From an uncultured Ruminococcus sp. (GTDB taxonomy: Bacteria > Bacillota_A > Clostridia > Oscillospirales > Ruminococcaceae), in the NCBI GenBank assembly GCA_900315975.1, contig ONBA01000010.1, positions 1-64,000 on the forward strand: DNA of 64,000 nucleotides, read 5' to 3'. A program made the position numbers and the translations under genes. The notes beneath the pieces were generated by a model that saw nothing but the letters and a program-made list of their open reading frames with translations, was not told the DNA's origin and did not search any database. Of this stretch, positions 35,877 through 44,531 are shown piece by piece. The number at the start of each line of letters is the position of its first letter. Positions within the stretch are counted from its first letter, which is position 1.

Positions 35877-36096
35877 TCTTTTCCCGCCTCCTCATATATG
35901 CAGTCAGACCGGAGATTATCTCCTGCATCTGCTCATGTTCACAGTATAGGAGCTTTATACGCCTGTCGAGGTCAAGCTCCTCAATTTTGAATGTGTCGCC
36001 GAGCTTTTTCAGTGAGTTGCGCAGCTCGGTTAGTTCGTTTATGCGATTTTTCACGCGGATACAACTGTCGATGTACCCTTTTATCATCCGGTCCAT
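35863..36096 (-). CDS. coiled-coil protein, 77 aa
   Basis: A small, charged, helical protein: RIKGYIDSCIR-like opening, then heptad-like RINELTELRNSLKKLG and LDRRIKLLYCEHEQMQEIISG, ending RRREKSADS. No membrane or catalytic motif. GGAGG precedes the ATG with a spacing of 8. It is the first gene after the SOS-boxed promoter and overlaps the sigma-like gene, so the two products probably associate. Family not recognised. Confidence 0.78.
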   Translation of the reverse strand: MDRMIKGYIDSCIRVKNRINELTELRNSLKKLGDTFKIEELDLDRRIKLLYCEHEQMQEIISGLTAYMRRREKSADS

Positions 36097-36151
36097 TTAT
36101 AAACCTCCATTTCTTCAGGGAGAATATTTTTCCGCATCGCGGCAGCTTTGA

Positions 36152-36209
36152 GAACGTTTGTTCTATTCCTTGTAAATCTTATTATAGAACATTTGTTTCA
36201 AAATGTCAA
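36152..36209 (-). promoter_or_regulatory. SOS-type promoter with two LexA/DinR-like boxes
   Basis: Minus-strand TTGACA (36209-36204), a 17-bp spacer and TATAAT (36186-36181). One box, GAACGTTTGTTC at 36152-36163, has the Gram-positive LexA (DinR) pattern GAAC-N4-GTTC exactly. A second, GAACATTTGTTT at 36187-36198, is one base off and lies between -35 and -10. The arrangement predicts LexA repression. The rest of the 36097-36405 gap is AT-rich and holds this and the GH74 promoter. Confidence 0.8.
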
Positions 36210-36322
36210 GACCGTTCAGAAAAATTTTATTTATTTACTAACATATTATCTGCTATGCACAATAATCTTTTGTTGAATACAACAAGTTGCGATTATCAGT
36301 ATGAAATTCACAAAAAAGCCAT

Positions 36323-36351
36323 TGACAAAGCCGCTGATTAATGATAATATA
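36323..36351 (+). promoter_or_regulatory. promoter of the GH74 gene
   Basis: TTGACA (36323-36328), a 17-bp spacer and TAATAT (36346-36351), 70 bp before the start codon. Confidence 0.75.
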
Positions 36352-36420
36352 TACTTACAGGAAAACATGAATAACTTTTAACCAAACGTTAACAAGTTAA
36401 AACAAATGGAGGTAATTATC

Positions 36421-39162
36421 ATGAAGCATTTAAAAAAGACTGCTGCAGGCGTTTTCGCTTTAGGCATGGCTGCAGTCTGCGTTGCTCAGACTGACGGCTT
36501 CAGCGGTGTAAATAAGGCGTACGCCGCAACTAAGGACATTTCTTCTACTATGGAATGGGACACTCTCAGAATGGGCGGAGCGGGTTTCGTTTCAGGTATC
36601 GTAAGAGGAAAAAGTGAAATGTATCTCCGTACGGACGTAGGCGGTGCGTACAGATATGACTATGAGCAGAAAAGATGGGTCCAGCTTTTCGGATTTATCA
36701 ATGAGGACGACAGAGGTCTCCTCAGCTGTAAGGGTATCGCTATCGACCCTACAGACGATTTGACAGCTTACTTCCTCTGCGGCTGTGCATACTTCTCCGA
36801 TGCTAAAACTGTTATTTTCAAGACTACTGACGGCGGTAAGACATTTACTTCCGTAGATGTAACAGAGCATATACAGGTTCACGGAAACGGCGACGGACGT
36901 GAGTGTATCGAGCCTATCGCTGTTGACCCCGATAATCCGGATACTATTTATGCCGGCGGCGATGTAACAGCAGGCAAGTCTGCACTTATCAAGTCTACAG
37001 ACGGCGGTAAGTCGTGGAAGCCGGTTGAAGGCTATGACGCTCTCGGCCTTTTCTCAGGTGAACTCAAATACCCCAAGTGGACAGACCATATGGTAAGAGG
37101 TACTGAACCTACTAAAGAGTACAACCAGCAGAACGGTATCGGCTGTGTATATATTGAAGGCGGCAAGGTTTATGTTGGAACTTCCGTCAAGGGCGAGCCT
37201 AATGTACACGTTGCAAGCGTTAAGGACGACGAGTTTGAAGCTGTCAAGGCTCTTCCGCATGAAAACTATCCGCTTTCGATAACAAGTGACCACAACGGCA
37301 ACCTCTTCTTTACATATATCGGAGGTCTTGCATTTGCAGGTGCTTCCGGCGGTGCATACAAGTACAATATCGCATCAGGAAAGGCTGAAGAGCTTTCTGT
37401 TTCAAAAAACTCTATCGGTATGATCGAGGCTGACCCCAAAGACCCGAATAAGCTTTTTGCTCGTACCTGCGGTGTGTTCTCAGACCAGTGGTTCGGCGAA
37501 GAATGGCTTCAGGACGACCCGCAGACTCCCGAGAATGAAAGCACTATCGCGTGGGGCGACCACTTCTTCCGTTCGTCTGACGGCGGTAAGACATGGGAGG
37601 ATATAACTCCGGGTGCAGGTCCGACAGACTACTCCACAGGCAAGGGTGTCAAGAATTTCGTTTCACTTCCTATGGACCTGAACGGCTATGACTGGATATA
37701 CGGTAAGGCTTGCCACTGGGGAAGCAGTATCATTATCGACCCGAGAGACCCCGAGGGTGACCGTATCCTTCTCACATCAGGTAACGGTGTTTTCGCCTGT
37801 GATAATGCGTGGGACGAAAAGGGAGTACAGTTCTATTTCCAGCCTGACGGTGTTGAAGAGTGCGTAAGTCTCGATTTCTACAGCACTGCTGATGGTCTCG
37901 ACCTTTCAGCTATCGGCGACTACGACGGATTCGTTCACGAAACTGTTAACGGTATACCTAAGCAGTATAAGCCAAATATGGGCTCTACATCTGCTATCAC
38001 AGTCTGCCCGCAGAATACTGATGTTTGGGCAAGAACTGCAAATGGCGACGGCAATAATACCGGAAGCGGCTTCTATACCCTCGACCGCGGCAAGACATGG
38101 ACTGCTTTCGCTCCTGCCTGCACTGGCGGTAAGCTCTCAATAACTGAGCTTTCAAAGGGCAAGTACAGAATAATCAATTCAAGTCCTAAGGGCGACGTTT
38201 CTTATACCGACGATTACGGCAAAACTTGGAAGAAATGCACTGGTATACAGGCTTCAAAGGGTGCTTATACTCTCGTTGACCCCGAAGACCCGAGTATTGT
38301 TTACGCTACAGGTGCACAGTACAACGAGTACTGGTCATCTGATATGAGCAAGAAAGAACCTACTTACGATGAGGCTCACTACTCATATTTCGTCAGCGAA
38401 GACTACGGCGCTACATTCAAGGAAACTCGTATCTGCCCCTATAACTGGGAGCTTACATGGAAATTCGAGCATACCGGCGACCTCGCTTATGTCGGAAACG
38501 GCACTGTTGCTCTTGCAGGTGCAAATCACGGTATATACCTCATCTCCGACAAGGGTGCTAAGGTTGAACACCTCGAAAATGTAAAATACGCTAAGTGTAT
38601 CGGCTACGGTGCACCTGAGAAGAAGGGTGACGTGAATACACTTTATATGTTTGGTAAACCCGAGGAAACTGACCCCGAAGGTGTTTATCGTTCACAGGAT
38701 GCCGGCAAGACATGGGTGTGCATCAATACTGACCACCTCTACGGCGGTACAGGTAACGGTAACTACCTCGTAGGTGATATGGACGAATTCGGAAAAGTTT
38801 ATATGTCAACAGTAGGATGCGGTATCGTTTACGGACAGATAGCAGGCAGCACTCCTAAGGAAACAACTACCAAGGCAACTACCACTTCTGCTCCTAAGAC
38901 AACAACTACTACCGTTTCTGCAACTTCAAACCCGAAGGTAACTCTCATCGGTGACGCTAACCTCGACAAAGGCGTAACTGTTGCAGACGCTGTAACTATC
39001 CTTCAGTATATCGGCAACAAGGATAAGTACGCTCTTAACGACGAAGCTAAGGCAAATGCTGACTGCTTTAACCCGGGCGATGGTATCACCGGTAAGGACG
39101 CACTCGCTATTCAGAAGCTCGATGCAAAAATAATCAAGAGTCTTCCTGAAATAATCAAGTAA
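36421..39162 (+). CDS. secreted GH74 xyloglucanase with C-terminal type I dockerin
   Basis: A 913-residue secreted enzyme. Signal peptide about 1-35 (ending NKAYAA), then a GH74 two-propeller catalytic region of about 40-800 with repeated sialidase-like turns (FKTTDGGKTFTS, IKSTDGGKSWKP, FRSSDGGKTWED) and the N-terminal YLRTDVGGAYRYD. A Thr-rich linker follows (812-840), then a dockerin (841-905) with Ca-binding loops GDANLDKGVTVAD and ADCFNPGDGITGKD. GH74 enzymes cut xyloglucan. The dockerin would attach it to a scaffoldin cohesin. The ATG at 36421 is chosen; the upstream ATG at 36406 contains the ribosome site itself. Confidence 0.95.
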   Translation: MKHLKKTAAGVFALGMAAVCVAQTDGFSGVNKAYAATKDISSTMEWDTLRMGGAGFVSGIVRGKSEMYLRTDVGGAYRYDYEQKRWVQLFGFINEDDRGLLSCKGIAIDPTDDLTAYFLCGCAYFSDAKTVIFKTTDGGKTFTSVDVTEHIQVHGNGDGRECIEPIAVDPDNPDTIYAGGDVTAGKSALIKSTDGGKSWKPVEGYDALGLFSGELKYPKWTDHMVRGTEPTKEYNQQNGIGCVYIEGGKVYVGTSVKGEPNVHVASVKDDEFEAVKALPHENYPLSITSDHNGNLFFTYIGGLAFAGASGGAYKYNIASGKAEELSVSKNSIGMIEADPKDPNKLFARTCGVFSDQWFGEEWLQDDPQTPENESTIAWGDHFFRSSDGGKTWEDITPGAGPTDYSTGKGVKNFVSLPMDLNGYDWIYGKACHWGSSIIIDPRDPEGDRILLTSGNGVFACDNAWDEKGVQFYFQPDGVEECVSLDFYSTADGLDLSAIGDYDGFVHETVNGIPKQYKPNMGSTSAITVCPQNTDVWARTANGDGNNTGSGFYTLDRGKTWTAFAPACTGGKLSITELSKGKYRIINSSPKGDVSYTDDYGKTWKKCTGIQASKGAYTLVDPEDPSIVYATGAQYNEYWSSDMSKKEPTYDEAHYSYFVSEDYGATFKETRICPYNWELTWKFEHTGDLAYVGNGTVALAGANHGIYLISDKGAKVEHLENVKYAKCIGYGAPEKKGDVNTLYMFGKPEETDPEGVYRSQDAGKTWVCINTDHLYGGTGNGNYLVGDMDEFGKVYMSTVGCGIVYGQIAGSTPKETTTKATTTSAPKTTTTTVSATSNPKVTLIGDANLDKGVTVADAVTILQYIGNKDKYALNDEAKANADCFNPGDGITGKDALAIQKLDAKIIKSLPEIIK

Positions 39163-39167
39163 AAAAC

Positions 39168-39199
39168 AGGCTGCTGATTCAATCAGCAGCCTATTTTTA
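39168..39199 (+). terminator. terminator of the GH74 gene
   Basis: AGGCTGCTGATTCAATCAGCAGCCT hairpin followed by ATTTTTATT. Confidence 0.92.
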
Positions 39200-39676
39200 T
39201 TGCATAATAATATCTTCAAATTTACCGCGTATCGCTTTGACGAGTTTATTCGGGGAAAGACGAATCTGCGTGCCTATGCGTCCGCCGCTGATATAGAATA
39301 GTTCCATACTTTCAGCGGTGTTGTGGATAACGGTCATGAACTGTTTTTTCATGCCGATAGGGGTACAGCCTCCGCGGACGTAGCCGGTTACCTTTGTGAT
39401 ATCCTTTACGTGCAGCAGCTCGACCGACTTCTCGCCGACGCTTTTTGCGGCTTTTTTGAGGTCAAGCTCGAGTGCTACCGGCAGCAGAAAGCAGTAATAG
39501 TCGCCGGACTTTCCGTGTGCGATAAGCGTTTTGAAGGTCTCATCTAGCGGCTGACCGAGCTTTTCCGCGGTATGGATACCGTCTATGAATTCATCACACT
39601 CGTAGGTTTGTACTGTATAGTCTATCTTGTTTTTTTCAAGGAAACGCATTGCGTTTGTTTTTGCTTCTTTAGCCAT
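39197..39676 (-). CDS. ybaK: Cys-tRNA(Pro)/Cys-tRNA(Cys) deacylase, YbaK type
   Basis: A 159-residue YbaK/EbsC-type editing protein that hydrolyses Cys mischarged on tRNA-Pro. It opens with KTNAMRFLEKNKIDYTVQTY, has the EKLGQPLDETFKTLIAH segment and the VTGYVRGGCTPIGMKKQ motif with the conserved GxxxP turn, full length for the family. The next genes on the strand (queH, the ricT-like gene) lie beyond a repeat-bearing gap of 200 bp, so cotranscription is uncertain. Confidence 0.94.
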   Translation of the reverse strand: MAKEAKTNAMRFLEKNKIDYTVQTYECDEFIDGIHTAEKLGQPLDETFKTLIAHGKSGDYYCFLLPVALELDLKKAAKSVGEKSVELLHVKDITKVTGYVRGGCTPIGMKKQFMTVIHNTAESMELFYISGGRIGTQIRLSPNKLVKAIRGKFEDIIMQ

Positions 39677-39690
39677 ATAGCTCCTTTCTG

Positions 39691-39790
39691 AGAACTTTGC
39701 CCTCAGACTCCGGGCAGAAACTCTGTCTCTGCACTCTGGTCAAGGCTCTGCCCTTGACTCGGCAAGGGACATTGTCCCCTGCAACCCGAC
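39691..39790. repeat. GC-rich repeat, family member 2 (inverted relative to 1-170)
   Basis: Its reverse complement reads GTCGGGTTGCAGGGGACAAT, then GTCCCTTGCCGAGTC and degenerate copies of the GGGCAGAGCC-type unit. It closely parallels positions 5-110 at the start of the window. It lies between queH and ybaK and contains a minus-strand frame that I regard as chance. No gene is seen in 39677-39876. Confidence 0.7.
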
Positions 39791-39876
39791 TCACGTTGCC
39801 GCTCGTAAACTCGCTCACTCTGTACGTAAGGCAAAGTTTGCTTTCGCTCAGCCATAGCAACTGTAGCGCCTGACAA

Positions 39877-40488
39877 TTATTCGCTTCTTTTCCGCGAATA
39901 CACACACCCGCAGTAATTCTGACGATACAAATTATACTGCCGGGAAAGTTCTATCGAATGTTTGTAGCCGTCATGTTTCTTGAAGTCTGAAAACAGGTAC
40001 GGAACTCCGCACTTTTCCGATATCTCAGCTCCGCATTCGTTGATGAAAGCGCAGTCCTTATGCGGACTTATCGTCAGTGTAGTCGTGAAGTAGCCGCAGC
40101 CGTATTCGGCTGCTTTTTCGCCTGTTTTTTTTAGCCGGTATGCGATACACTTCCGGCAGCGTTCTCCTCTTTCGGGGAGGTCTTCGAGTCCCTTTGCGAG
40201 TTCGTAAAACTGCTCAGGAGCGTAGTCTTCGTCGATTATTCTTACGTCAAGGCCAAGCTCGGATATGAGACGTTTCAATTCGCTCTTGCGGAATTCGTAC
40301 TCAGCTTCGGGAGCTATATTCGGGTTGCAGAAGTAAACCGTTATATCAAAATGCTCATATAGGTACAGCAGAGTGTGACTGCTGCAAGGGGCACAGCACG
40401 CATGGAGCATAAGCTTAGGCTTTTCGCCGTTTTTGGCGAGTTCTGCAAGCTTGTCATCGAGCATTTTGCCGTAATTGACCTTCTGCAT
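39877..40488 (-). CDS. queH: epoxyqueuosine reductase QueH
   Basis: A 203-residue QueH-type epoxyqueuosine reductase, which performs the last step of queuosine tRNA modification in organisms lacking QueG. Visible cysteines are LMLHACCAPCSS near the N-terminus, ERCRKCIAYRL mid-protein and NYCGCVYS at the end, with ITVYFCNPNIAPEAEYEFRK as the family signature. Its start codon shares a base with the stop of the preceding ricT-like gene (TAATG). Confidence 0.95.
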   Translation of the reverse strand: MQKVNYGKMLDDKLAELAKNGEKPKLMLHACCAPCSSHTLLYLYEHFDITVYFCNPNIAPEAEYEFRKSELKRLISELGLDVRIIDEDYAPEQFYELAKGLEDLPERGERCRKCIAYRLKKTGEKAAEYGCGYFTTTLTISPHKDCAFINECGAEISEKCGVPYLFSDFKKHDGYKHSIELSRQYNLYRQNYCGCVYSRKRSE

Positions 40489-41354
40489 TATTTGTCCTCA
40501 AGATTTTTGAGAGCTTTTAGTTCCTCCTTGCTGAGTCTTACCTCAGCGTCCTTGAGAAGCTTTACATCGCCTCTTTCAAGCACTACCGGAACTTCCGATT
40601 TCTCTGTCTTTACGCGGAGCTTTCCTGTTATGAGGTTAGCGTCCTCGACTCTGCCCTTGTCTCCGTCAGGAGTTACAACGATAGCGCCTACCTTAGGAGT
40701 TATTTTCAGCAGCGACTCGTATGCAGCCTGTTCATTTTTCAGGCAGCACATAAGTCTGCCGCAGGTGCCTGATATTTTGGTAGGATTGAGGGAAAGTCCC
40801 TGTTCCTTAGCCATTTTTATTGATACCGGGTTGAAGTCGCCCATATGAGCCTTACAGCAGAATTCTCTGCCGCAGATACCGAGTCCGCCGAGTATTTTTG
40901 CCTCGTCGCGAACACCTATCTGACGCAGTTCGATACGTGTACGGAAGACAGCTGCGAGGTCTTTGACGAGTTCGCGGAAGTCAACACGGTTTTCAGCCGT
41001 GAAATAGAACAGCAGCTTGTTGTTATCGAATGTACACTCGACGTCGACGAGGTTCATTTTCAGCTTGCGGAAGGCGATTTTCTCCTCACATATTTTGAAG
41101 GCATCTTTTTCCTTCTGCTTGTTTTTCTCGACAGTTTTCATGTCGTTAGCGTCAGCGAGTCTGATGATAGGTTTGAGAGGTGAGGAGATGCTGTTATCGT
41201 CTATCTGACGGTTAGCGATAACGACTTCGCCGCATTCAACACCTCTGACAGTTTCGACGATAGCATGGTCGCCGACATTTGCCTTTATATCTCCGGGGGA
41301 GAAGTAGTATATTTTTCCTACGCTTTTGAAGCGTATTCCGACAATTTCTTTCAT
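40488..41354 (-). CDS. PSP1/RicT-family protein (YaaT-like, stage 0 sporulation family)
   Basis: A 288-residue PSP1-domain protein. Cys-rich landmarks are GGLGICGREFCCKAHMGDF and KISGTCGRLMCCLKNEQ. In Bacillus the homologue YaaT (RicT) acts in a Y-complex for RNA processing and phosphorelay control, with FeS clusters; the Cys set here is consistent. It lies between holB and queH in the order common to Clostridia, with an 18-bp gap from holB. Confidence 0.93.
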   Translation of the reverse strand: MKEIVGIRFKSVGKIYYFSPGDIKANVGDHAIVETVRGVECGEVVIANRQIDDNSISSPLKPIIRLADANDMKTVEKNKQKEKDAFKICEEKIAFRKLKMNLVDVECTFDNNKLLFYFTAENRVDFRELVKDLAAVFRTRIELRQIGVRDEAKILGGLGICGREFCCKAHMGDFNPVSIKMAKEQGLSLNPTKISGTCGRLMCCLKNEQAAYESLLKITPKVGAIVVTPDGDKGRVEDANLITGKLRVKTEKSEVPVVLERGDVKLLKDAEVRLSKEELKALKNLEDK

Positions 41355-41372
41355 AAAAGCTCCTTGTATCCT

Positions 41373-42356
41373 TTACCTGACTATTTCAGTTATCTCCGCG
41401 CACAGAGCCGAAAGCACGAGCGGCGGATTGACATTTGCTTCCATAGCTCCCCACGCCGCTTCGATACGTTCGTGGAGACGTGCCGCCTGATAAGCGGTCA
41501 TCATGCCTGAGAGTCTGACTGCACCTTCGCGGTAGCAGCCTATCAGGGCAGCATTCTTATCGCGTGTGAGGACGGCTGAATCGCGTGCAAGCCTGTCAAG
41601 CATTGTCAGAGCTGCGCGGATATCGTCACGGCTGCTTCCGAGGGAAAACAGCGTCTTGTTCAGACCGTACTCGTCCTTATTTATTATACTATCAGCGAGA
41701 CTTTTTGTCAAATCGACCTGTTGCCTTACGTTATCATCTGAGATGTAGTCGCAGCACCTGCCGATATTGCCGTGGAAGCAGTTTATAGCCGCTGATATGT
41801 CTTTATCGGAACAGCCGTTGTCGCGGAGTGCCTGAACGGCTTCGTCCTCGGTACAAGGTGAAACTCCGAAGCATACGCATCGGGAGATTATAGTCGGCAG
41901 AAACTCATACTTTGCCTCAGCTGTAAAGATGAAGTAGGCATAGTCAGGCGGTTCTTCAATAAGTTTGAGTAGCGTATTCTGCGTCTGAACGCTCATTTTC
42001 CGGCAGTCGCGGAAGATGTATACCTTTTTGCCTGTGTGGTTATTAGGCTTGACGTATGCGTCGCTTATGACTGAACGCGCAATGCCGACAGTGTAGCCGT
42101 TGAGTTTTCCTTCGGTCTGAACGTATATAACGTCGGGGTGGGACTTTGAACTTACGTTTCTGCACGCGGGACAGTTTCCGCATGGGGCACCGTCTATGGG
42201 GTTCTCGCACATAAGCTGAGAGGCATAGTAGTCAGCCATAAGCTTTTTTCCGGTACCCTTTTCACCGTAAAATATCAGGGAATGGGCGGTACGTCCGCTT
42301 TTTATCATACTGGCAAGAGTAGTCAGCAGTTGCTGGTTTCCGTATATATTTTTCAT
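41373..42356 (-). CDS. holB: DNA polymerase III subunit delta-prime
   Basis: A 327-residue clamp-loader AAA+ subunit. Walker-like GEKGTGKKLMADYYASQL, a zinc-binding set CENPIDGAPCGNCPACRN, and SRC motif IISRCVCFG. With DnaX and HolA it loads the sliding clamp. GAGGAG lies before the ATG. It starts the holB-ricT-queH run on the minus strand, immediately followed upstream by the lipoprotein gene. Confidence 0.95.
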   Translation of the reverse strand: MKNIYGNQQLLTTLASMIKSGRTAHSLIFYGEKGTGKKLMADYYASQLMCENPIDGAPCGNCPACRNVSSKSHPDVIYVQTEGKLNGYTVGIARSVISDAYVKPNNHTGKKVYIFRDCRKMSVQTQNTLLKLIEEPPDYAYFIFTAEAKYEFLPTIISRCVCFGVSPCTEDEAVQALRDNGCSDKDISAAINCFHGNIGRCCDYISDDNVRQQVDLTKSLADSIINKDEYGLNKTLFSLGSSRDDIRAALTMLDRLARDSAVLTRDKNAALIGCYREGAVRLSGMMTAYQAARLHERIEAAWGAMEANVNPPLVLSALCAEITEIVR

Positions 42357-42376
42357 TTTATCTCCTCTGTAGCGGA

Positions 42377-43696
42377 CTATTGCTTATCGTAGTATTTTCT
42401 GCCGCCGCTGGGTCTGAAATATGTACGTATATAGCCGTCAGTCGAGAGAATTACAAACTCGTTCGTCGATTCGATATAGTACACTCCGTCGCCGTCTTCT
42501 TTTTCAGTCTTATGGAGTGCGGCACTGTTGTTGATTACGTCGCTTGCACCTTTTTCGTAATCCTTGGCAGTCTTATAGCCGAAATCTTCCTTGAACTCAT
42601 CGCCGTGCTTCTGAAAATGCTGTTCAAGCTGTTTCTTGGTGCGGAAATGGTACTCTACATTTGTATTGTCACTGTAGTCATCGAAAGCGGCGGTTGTCGC
42701 AGTAGCAGCTGAAACAGCCTTAGAAGTGGTGGCTTTGGACTTCTTTGAGGATGCGGCAGTAGTTTTAACAGTCGATGTTGTCTTCGGGATAGACCTCTCT
42801 GCACTGACGTATTCGCCGTTGGTAATGTAGAAATTACCCTCAATATTGCCGTATGACGGTTCGATAGCAATGGTGCCGCCCACAAGGTACTGATAGCCTT
42901 TTTCAGTGCTGTTGGTATACGTGTTGCCGTTGAGGTCTATAGTCAGCTTGTCGTTCGGTGCCGTAAGTTTTATCTTGTCCAAACCGTCGTTTGCTGACAT
43001 CTGTTCAGGCGGCGGGCAAATATAGGTCAGCTTCTTGTCGGAGGATATTTCGGCACTCGAACAGAAACCATTATTGCGTGACGTACTTACTGTTATATCG
43101 CCGCCCGCTTTAAGTGTGTTTTCAGAAGAATCGCTGAACGAAAGGTTCTCTCCGGTTATACTTTCGTGTGTGACAAGATGAATCTGTCCGCTCAGATTTT
43201 CGACACCTATATCGCATTCTTCAGTGTTTATATCGAAGCTGTCAAAGTAGTCCGGCAGAGTTATCGTTGTGATGGAAGTTGTATTCTTGAAGTCTATACC
43301 TTTGTGTCCGGCGATGTAATCAGTTGATTTATCCATAACTGAAACAAAGAGTACGTCGGTGTCCTCTATACTGTACGAGACGTCTATATTATCGCGCTGT
43401 TCTTCGAGTTCAGCACGGCTGAGTCCGTCAAAGCTGAAATCGAAAGATATTTCCGGTTCGTCGATGTCAGCGGTACTGATAATACACTGCCCCGGAATAA
43501 GGCTGATAAGTCTTATCTTTTTACAGTTATCTTCGTCGAAGCGGAAATCGCCGTTTTCAAAATCAAGGGTAATATTCTTGTCCAAATGAAGCTTTATATC
43601 GCTGAAATCTTCAAAACTGTCACTGCATGAAACGAGTGAAGCAGTAAACATAGCCGAGAAAGCGAATGCGGCAAGTCTGTATTTGAATCCGTTCAT
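42377..43696 (-). CDS. lipoprotein with C-terminal toxin-RNase-like domain
   Basis: A 439-residue lipoprotein. The signal peptide ends with the lipobox LVSC (Cys about residue 25). The middle (about 40-300) is beta-rich with repetitive short turns such as NTEECDIGVENLSGQIHLV, resembling DUF4097-type adhesin-like domains. A Ser/Thr/Ala-rich linker follows, then a C-terminal 90 residues (FRTKKQLEQHFQKHGDEF; ESTNEFVILSTDGYIRTYF) which resembles a BECR/CdiA-type RNase toxin module. That resemblance is pattern-based only. ATG 43696 follows AAAGGAGG. Confidence 0.75.
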   Translation of the reverse strand: MNGFKYRLAAFAFSAMFTASLVSCSDSFEDFSDIKLHLDKNITLDFENGDFRFDEDNCKKIRLISLIPGQCIISTADIDEPEISFDFSFDGLSRAELEEQRDNIDVSYSIEDTDVLFVSVMDKSTDYIAGHKGIDFKNTTSITTITLPDYFDSFDINTEECDIGVENLSGQIHLVTHESITGENLSFSDSSENTLKAGGDITVSTSRNNGFCSSAEISSDKKLTYICPPPEQMSANDGLDKIKLTAPNDKLTIDLNGNTYTNSTEKGYQYLVGGTIAIEPSYGNIEGNFYITNGEYVSAERSIPKTTSTVKTTAASSKKSKATTSKAVSAATATTAAFDDYSDNTNVEYHFRTKKQLEQHFQKHGDEFKEDFGYKTAKDYEKGASDVINNSAALHKTEKEDGDGVYYIESTNEFVILSTDGYIRTYFRPSGGRKYYDKQ

Positions 43697-43724
43697 GTCC
43701 GGCCTCCTTTTATGATGTATACTC

Positions 43725-43753
43725 ATTATACAATAAATTTGCAAAATAATCAA
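43725..43753 (-). promoter_or_regulatory. promoter of the lipoprotein gene
   Basis: Minus-strand TTGATT (43753-43748), a 17-bp spacer and TATAAT (43730-43725). Confidence 0.7.
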
Positions 43754-43878
43754 CATATAATACCTGATTGTAATATAATGACCCTCTTCGTAATTATTAT
43801 AAATTGCGGATTTGTGCAATATGTTGTAAAATTGGGAGTGCATTTTGTTGAAAATAACCTATCTTTGAAAAATAATAT

Positions 43879-43907
43879 AGACAAGCTGTGAAAAATGGGC
43901 TATAATA
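43879..43907 (+). promoter_or_regulatory. promoter of the rsmD-coaD operon
   Basis: TAGACA (43879-43884), a 17-bp spacer and TATAAT (43902-43907), about 67 bp before rsmD. Confidence 0.65.
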
Positions 43908-43973
43908 ATATTTGATTATGGATTCGGCTGTCTATGCCGGAAAGTTCTGTTATCAGTGAGGAATAATTCTGAT

Positions 43974-44531
43974 ATGAGAGTAATTACAGGAATTGCAAGA
44001 GGTCACAGGCTCATTGCTCCCGAGGGGCTGGAAACAAGACCGACAAGCGACAAAGTCAAGGAGGGAGTCTTCTCTTCTATACAGTTTGAACTCGAAGGTG
44101 CTGATGTTCTTGACCTTTTCGCCGGAAGCGGTCAGATGGGTATTGAGGCACTCAGCCGCGGTGCGGCTCATGCGGTATTCGTTGACAGTTCCGCGAAGTC
44201 GATAAAATGTGTCAATGAGAACCTCAGAAGTACTAAGCTTGACAAGTCGGCAGAGGTCATCACACGCGACAGCTATGACTATATCCGCCTGACTTCACAG
44301 CAATTTGATATTATTATACTCGACCCCCCTTACCGTCACGGTCATATCCCTAAGCTTCTGCCGCTTGCCGCTGCAAAGCTCAGAAACGGCGGCTTCATCA
44401 TCTGTGAATACGAGAAGGAAGCCGAACAGCCTGACGCTCCGGAGGGCATGACGCTGAAAAAAGTATACAGCTACGGTAAAATATGCGTCGCTGTTTTCGT
44501 TAAGCCTTCGGGCGGGGAGGACGAGGAATGA
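43974..44531 (+). CDS. rsmD: 16S rRNA (guanine966-N2)-methyltransferase RsmD
   Basis: A 185-residue Rossmann methyltransferase acting on G966 of 16S rRNA. MRVITGIARGHRLIAPEG start, SAM-binding DLFAGSGQMGIEALSRGA, and catalytic DPPY are all intact. ATG 43974 is preferred; a GTG 18 bp upstream (43956) would include the ribosome site. Overlaps coaD by 4 bp, the usual pairing. Confidence 0.96.
   Translation: MRVITGIARGHRLIAPEGLETRPTSDKVKEGVFSSIQFELEGADVLDLFAGSGQMGIEALSRGAAHAVFVDSSAKSIKCVNENLRSTKLDKSAEVITRDSYDYIRLTSQQFDIIILDPPYRHGHIPKLLPLAAAKLRNGGFIICEYEKEAEQPDAPEGMTLKKVYSYGKICVAVFVKPSGGEDEE

Noticed and set aside
35574..36096. Prophage remnant because of the sigma-like and coiled-coil genes
   Set aside because: No integrase, attachment site or structural phage gene nearby; the SOS-boxed promoter and uvrC fit a host operon equally well.
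39669..39905. Minus-strand 78-aa frame between ybaK and queH
   Set aside because: It reads through the dispersed GC-rich repeat and has no ribosome site.
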